Positions 6,224-9,227 of a DNA stretch of 9,227 nt are shown here, piece after piece; positions within the stretch are counted from its first letter, which is position 1, and each line of letters starts with the position of its first letter. A model generated the notes under the pieces. That model saw nothing but the letters and a program-made list of their open reading frames with translations. It was not told the origin of the DNA and made no database searches. The stretch is from Ignavibacteriota bacterium (GTDB lineage: Bacteria > Bacteroidota > Ignavibacteria > Tepidaquicellales > Tepidaquicellaceae): contig PNBM01000220.1 in the NCBI GenBank assembly GCA_003135995.1, positions 1,656 through 10,882 of the forward strand, given 5' to 3'. The position numbers and the translations under genes are program-made.

Positions 6224-7993
6224 ATGAGGAAGTTAATTACACATCTAAATGTTGCGACAACTCACGTCGGTTTTAATTTAAAAAATTTCATAATTGCTTT
6301 GTTCGTTTTATTTGCATTTACTGCAAGCACATTTGCACAAACTCCCCAGTATTATAATTTAAATAACGGGACAAGTGCCAACTCGTTCCCGTTTAATATG
6401 GCTGCGGGTAAAGCGACAAATTATCTATTCCTTGCAGGCGATTTTGTTAATCCAACACCACTTCCAACGGGTCAAATGATTACCAAAGTTTATTTCCGCA
6501 CAGCATCAACCGCTAGCCCATCATTTACAAATCTACAGATTCTGTTGGCTCAGGATGTAATAACTACGCTAACTTCGGGCGTTTTTTATCCGGGTCCCTA
6601 TGATACTGTATTTGTAAAAGATACAACTCTTTCAGGTACAACCGGAGGATGGATGGGTGTGCAATTAAGACATCCTTTCCCGTATGATCCTGCAAAAAGC
6701 TTAATTATATTTGTAGGTCAGTGTGGTTATACCGGTACGGGAGTAACAATTTATAATACTTTGACAACCGGCATTCGCAGAGTTTGGTCTGTTGGCGGCT
6801 GTCCTTTTGCTCCTTATGCAAGCGGTGATGCCAGTACATTAAATTTCGGAGTGGATGTCGTTCCGGCACCGACGGCACCTATTGCACCTGTGTTATTCTA
6901 TCCTGCAAATAATGCTATCGGCACTGAAATAACTCCGACATTTGTTTGGTATAAACCGGCAACCGCAACCGGTTATTGGTGGCAATTAGTAACTGATACT
7001 ACAAGCATGGCAAATCTACAAAACGATTCGACATTAACCGATTCAACTAAAGCTGTATCTGGATTAACTACACTTACCGATTATTATTGGAGAGTAAAAG
7101 GTAAAAACAATGTTGGCTGGGGAAGTTTCTCAGGCTGGTTCAAATTTACTACTCAGGGAGTATTTTATTATAATAGTAATGTAGGTGCTAATGCTAATTC
7201 ATTCCCATTTAATCAGCCGGCCGGAAAAATGGTTCAGTGGCTTGCTCTTTCAGGAGAAATAAATCAACCGTCAAGTGCTCCATATGGTTACATAACAAAT
7301 TTTGCGGTCAGGATAGCAACGGGATATCCTTTAGCCTCGACTACTTATCAATCATTTAAAATAATTTTAGGCCAAACAAACATCACATCATTAACGTCAG
7401 GTACTTTCTATACAGGTACGATGGATACTGTTTATTCACGGGCGAGTGTGACTTTCGGAGCCTCTGCTGATACATGGTTGCAGTTTACATTAGACCATCC
7501 AACTTTGTATAACCCGGCTCTAAGTTTGGTAATACAGATAGAGCAATGCGGAGCTCCGGGTGTTACCGGCTATAGTCTTGGCCATGTAAATCTTACTGGT
7601 AATCGAAGAATCTGGTCAGTCGGAGGTTGTCCATTTGCTGCATATGCAAGTGCAGGAGTAAATGTTTTGGAATTCGGTGTAAATATTTCTCCGGTTTCAG
7701 GTGTTGTTCCTATTACATCGCAGATACCGACTCAATACAGGCTTGAACAAAACTATCCGAATCCGTTCAACCCGGTAACAAAGATTAATTTTGAAATTCC
7801 GAAAACGGGATTCGTTTCGTTGAAGGTTTATAATGTACTCGGTAGAGAAGTTGCGAATCTTGTCAATACTGTTAAAAACGCCGGTAATTATAGCGTAGAT
7901 TTTGATGGTACAAATCTATCAAGTGGCGTTTATTTCTATAAACTTGAATCAAACGGATTTGTCGATACTAAAAAGATGATGTTGATAAAATAA
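6224..7993 (+). CDS. Secreted T9SS cargo with duplicated two-cysteine domain flanking an FnIII-like domain
   Basis: Predicted exported protein of 589 residues with no assignable enzymatic role. The signal peptide has a long n-region of about 20 residues, a hydrophobic core (about 21-33) and likely cleavage after Thr-Phe-Ala before Gln39. Domain A (43-214) and domain B (315-490) are homologous. Both begin YYN, have NSFPFN, a TSG(V/T)FY segment, a QCG cysteine (Cys167, Cys442) and a WSVGGCPFA cysteine (Cys193, Cys469), which may form one disulfide per domain. Between them residues 215-311 resemble a fibronectin type III domain, with tryptophans in the core and a YYWRVKGKN strand. Residues 505-589 are a T9SS type A sorting domain (NYPNPFNP, SSGVYFY, terminal KKMMLIK). 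I do not recognise domains A and B; a beta-sandwich surface or adhesion role is only inference. The gene appears monocistronic, with a Shine-Dalgarno site upstream and a strong terminator downstream. Confidence 0.9.
   Translation: MRKLITHLNVATTHVGFNLKNFIIALFVLFAFTASTFAQTPQYYNLNNGTSANSFPFNMAAGKATNYLFLAGDFVNPTPLPTGQMITKVYFRTASTASPSFTNLQILLAQDVITTLTSGVFYPGPYDTVFVKDTTLSGTTGGWMGVQLRHPFPYDPAKSLIIFVGQCGYTGTGVTIYNTLTTGIRRVWSVGGCPFAPYASGDASTLNFGVDVVPAPTAPIAPVLFYPANNAIGTEITPTFVWYKPATATGYWWQLVTDTTSMANLQNDSTLTDSTKAVSGLTTLTDYYWRVKGKNNVGWGSFSGWFKFTTQGVFYYNSNVGANANSFPFNQPAGKMVQWLALSGEINQPSSAPYGYITNFAVRIATGYPLASTTYQSFKIILGQTNITSLTSGTFYTGTMDTVYSRASVTFGASADTWLQFTLDHPTLYNPALSLVIQIEQCGAPGVTGYSLGHVNLTGNRRIWSVGGCPFAAYASAGVNVLEFGVNISPVSGVVPITSQIPTQYRLEQNYPNPFNPVTKINFEIPKTGFVSLKVYNVLGREVANLVNTVKNAGNYSVDFDGTNLSSGVYFYKLESNGFVDTKKMMLIK
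6350..7693 (+). repeat. Duplicated 170-odd-residue domain inside the T9SS cargo, separated by an FnIII-like insert
   Basis: Copies at 6350-6865 and 7166-7693 encode homologous domains with the same order of motifs: NSFPFN, a D-T-V-(F/Y) strand, a Q-C-G cysteine, an RR(V/I)WSVGGCPFA block and a closing (F/E)FGV strand. DNA similarity is low outside the cysteine blocks, so the duplication is old. The roughly 300-bp segment between the copies encodes the FnIII-like domain. Confidence 0.85.
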
Positions 7994-8018
7994 TTTGCTG
8001 ATGAAGTAACAAAATTAT

Positions 8019-8054
8019 AAAGCCTTTTGATTGAAAAATCAAAAGGCTTTTTTT
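8019..8054 (+). terminator. Strong rho-independent terminator after the T9SS cargo gene
   Basis: A perfect 14-bp stem (8019-8032 with 8037-8050) closes on a GAAA tetraloop and runs into seven T (8048-8054), starting 26 bases past the stop codon at 7993. The minus-strand reading also gives a hairpin followed by a T-rich but interrupted stretch, so it may also help end the convergent phosphatase transcript. Confidence 0.92.
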
Positions 8055-8087
8055 ATTTTATAAATTTGATATAAAATTGTAACAGGT

Positions 8088-9044
8088 CTAAAAAACTACA
8101 TTAGCTCCAATTCCATTATTAAGTAAATCAGGAGTTAATGATATTTTTATTTCCTTTTTATTAGAAATATTTTTAATCTTATTGTAAATCATTATTGAGC
8201 TTTTACCGCTGAAATAACCTATACACGCTCCTACGAATATATCTGATGCCCAATGTGTATGTTCGGTTGTCCTTGAAATACCGACAGCCATTGCAAGGGA
8301 ATACGCAATTACAGGCACATATAATGTAGAATTATATTGCTCGGCAAAAACAGTCGCTATTGAAAATGCAAAAGATGTGTGACCTGAAGGAAAGGCATCA
8401 TAAGAAGATACGGACAAATTTCGTTTATTTTTAATTTCCAAAAATATACCATACCATTTACCACCCGCGCGATCAGAATATTGATAAGTAGCACTTGGTC
8501 TTTCTCTTCCAAAAATTAATTTTCCTAATCTTGTCCATATTGTTGAATATACAATTGATTCCAATAATAATACCGAAGTTTCTTGTCCTTTTTTATAACC
8601 GGTCGATATACTATAAGCCGCATAAGCTGCTGAAAGATAAGCCGCGTAATTACCTCCAAAATTTGTTATTATCGGACTTGCAGTATTTATCCACTTATGG
8701 TCATTTTTAAGATTTCTTACGCTGTTATCTATTTTTGAATCCAGTGATATAAAACCTAATGTAACTCCGGTAATACCGGCAATCCAATAAATTGAATTTT
8801 GATTGAATGAAAAAGTAGAACTGAAGTTCTGATATATATGTGATGGAAAATCGCTTATAGAATATGTAGATTTGTCTGAATTTTGATGATAAGCATATCT
8901 GTCTGAAGTTTTAATCATCTCTGACGAAGGTTTATTTAAAATATATTTTCTTATATTTTTATTTATCTTTGATGGATTATCAAATGATGCATATACATTA
9001 CAAAAAAACAATAGCATTAAAATAACAACAGCAAGTTTTACCAT
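8088..9044 (-). CDS. PAP2-superfamily phosphatase with signal peptide
   Basis: Phosphatase of the type 2 phosphatidic acid phosphatase superfamily, 318 residues. All three signature motifs are present: K-x6-RP at Lys175, Arg182 and Pro183; PSGH at 219-222; and SR-x5-H-x3-D at Ser257, Arg258, His264 and Asp268. In this family His264 is the nucleophile and His222 the acid/base. Residues 1-19 form a signal peptide with likely cleavage after Val-Tyr-Ala. Cys15 does not fit a lipobox. Hydrophobic stretches near 84-100, 133-147, 156-174, 223-234, 241-257 and 268-279 suggest an envelope membrane protein acting on phosphorylated lipids or undecaprenyl diphosphate; the substrate cannot be told from sequence. 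ATG at 9044 is chosen because the signal peptide follows it. No Shine-Dalgarno sequence is seen upstream. The gene converges on the T9SS cargo gene and has no visible operon partner. A short C-terminal tail rich in beta-type residues ends in Phe. Confidence 0.93.
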   Translation of the reverse strand: MVKLAVVILMLLFFCNVYASFDNPSKINKNIRKYILNKPSSEMIKTSDRYAYHQNSDKSTYSISDFPSHIYQNFSSTFSFNQNSIYWIAGITGVTLGFISLDSKIDNSVRNLKNDHKWINTASPIITNFGGNYAAYLSAAYAAYSISTGYKKGQETSVLLLESIVYSTIWTRLGKLIFGRERPSATYQYSDRAGGKWYGIFLEIKNKRNLSVSSYDAFPSGHTSFAFSIATVFAEQYNSTLYVPVIAYSLAMAVGISRTTEHTHWASDIFVGACIGYFSGKSSIMIYNKIKNISNKKEIKISLTPDLLNNGIGANVVF

Positions 9045-9102
9045 ACAGTAGTCAGTTAGTTAGTAAAATTAATTTACACAAAATAGTATAAATAAAACAA
9101 TA

Positions 9103-9120
9103 TTTCTTTTATAAAAGAAA
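9103..9120. repeat. Perfect 18-bp palindrome upstream of the PAP2 gene
   Basis: TTTCTTTTATAAAAGAAA is its own reverse complement and lies 58 bp upstream of the phosphatase ATG, in the zone where its promoter should be. A TATACT hexamer on the minus strand at 9090-9085 could be a -10 box, but no good -35 box is found 16-18 bases upstream. The palindrome could be an operator, or a chance product of A/T runs. Confidence 0.35.
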
Positions 9121-9227
9121 AACCTGCAAATTTTTCTACTCAATAATCTTTAGGTATGACAAAATCCCCTAATTGATATTATTAATTCTTTTATTCGGAG
9201 CTTTAATTTTTAAATCAAATTTAATAA

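Noticed and set aside
8495..8710. 71-codon plus-strand frame opposite the PAP2 gene
   Set aside because: It is antisense to the catalytic region of an intact phosphatase and has no recognisable domain.
9169..9225. Possible C-terminal 18 codons of another minus-strand gene entering at the right edge, ending in TAG at 9171-9169
   Set aside because: An open stretch of 18 codons in AT-rich DNA is not enough to claim a gene; more sequence to the right would decide.

Overview
The window is AT-rich (roughly one third G+C by eye) and looks like a chromosome segment from the Ignavibacteria or a related member of the Bacteroidota/Chlorobiota assemblage. The main reason is that two unrelated secreted proteins end in the same type A C-terminal sorting domain of the type IX secretion system (T9SS). 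Both carry the NYPNPFNP signature near the start of that domain, SSGVYFY further on, and an identical DTKKMMLIK at the very end. No tRNA, rRNA, CRISPR array, transposase or integrase is visible.

Layout: bases 1-3216 (+) hold the 3' part of a multi-PAS hybrid histidine kinase whose start lies outside the window. After a short convergent gap with a hairpin terminator, bases 3329-5539 (-) encode a secreted protein of about 13 Asp-box-like repeats with a T9SS sorting domain. A 684-bp AT-rich divergent intergenic region follows (5540-6223). It holds a good sigma-70-like promoter for the minus-strand gene, a near-perfect 20-bp palindrome and a weaker promoter candidate for the plus-strand gene. Bases 6224-7993 (+) encode a second T9SS cargo, built from a duplicated two-cysteine domain flanking a fibronectin type III-like domain. 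A strong hairpin terminator with a GAAA loop follows. Bases 8088-9044 (-) encode a signal-peptide-bearing PAP2-superfamily phosphatase with all its catalytic motifs intact. The last 183 bases are AT-rich upstream DNA of that gene and include a perfect 18-bp palindrome.

The four genes appear to be separate transcription units: directions alternate and two strong terminators separate them, so no operon is visible. The kinase is a cytoplasmic-type signalling protein as far as it can be seen. The two T9SS cargos should be exported through the outer membrane by machinery encoded elsewhere, and the phosphatase should act at the cell envelope. I see no direct evidence that they work together, and no clear undescribed system. 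The most notable points are a mosaic tandem PAS duplication and a receiver domain with an altered acidic pair in the kinase, the duplicated cysteine-bearing domain in the 589-residue cargo, and the palindromes in the two upstream regions.
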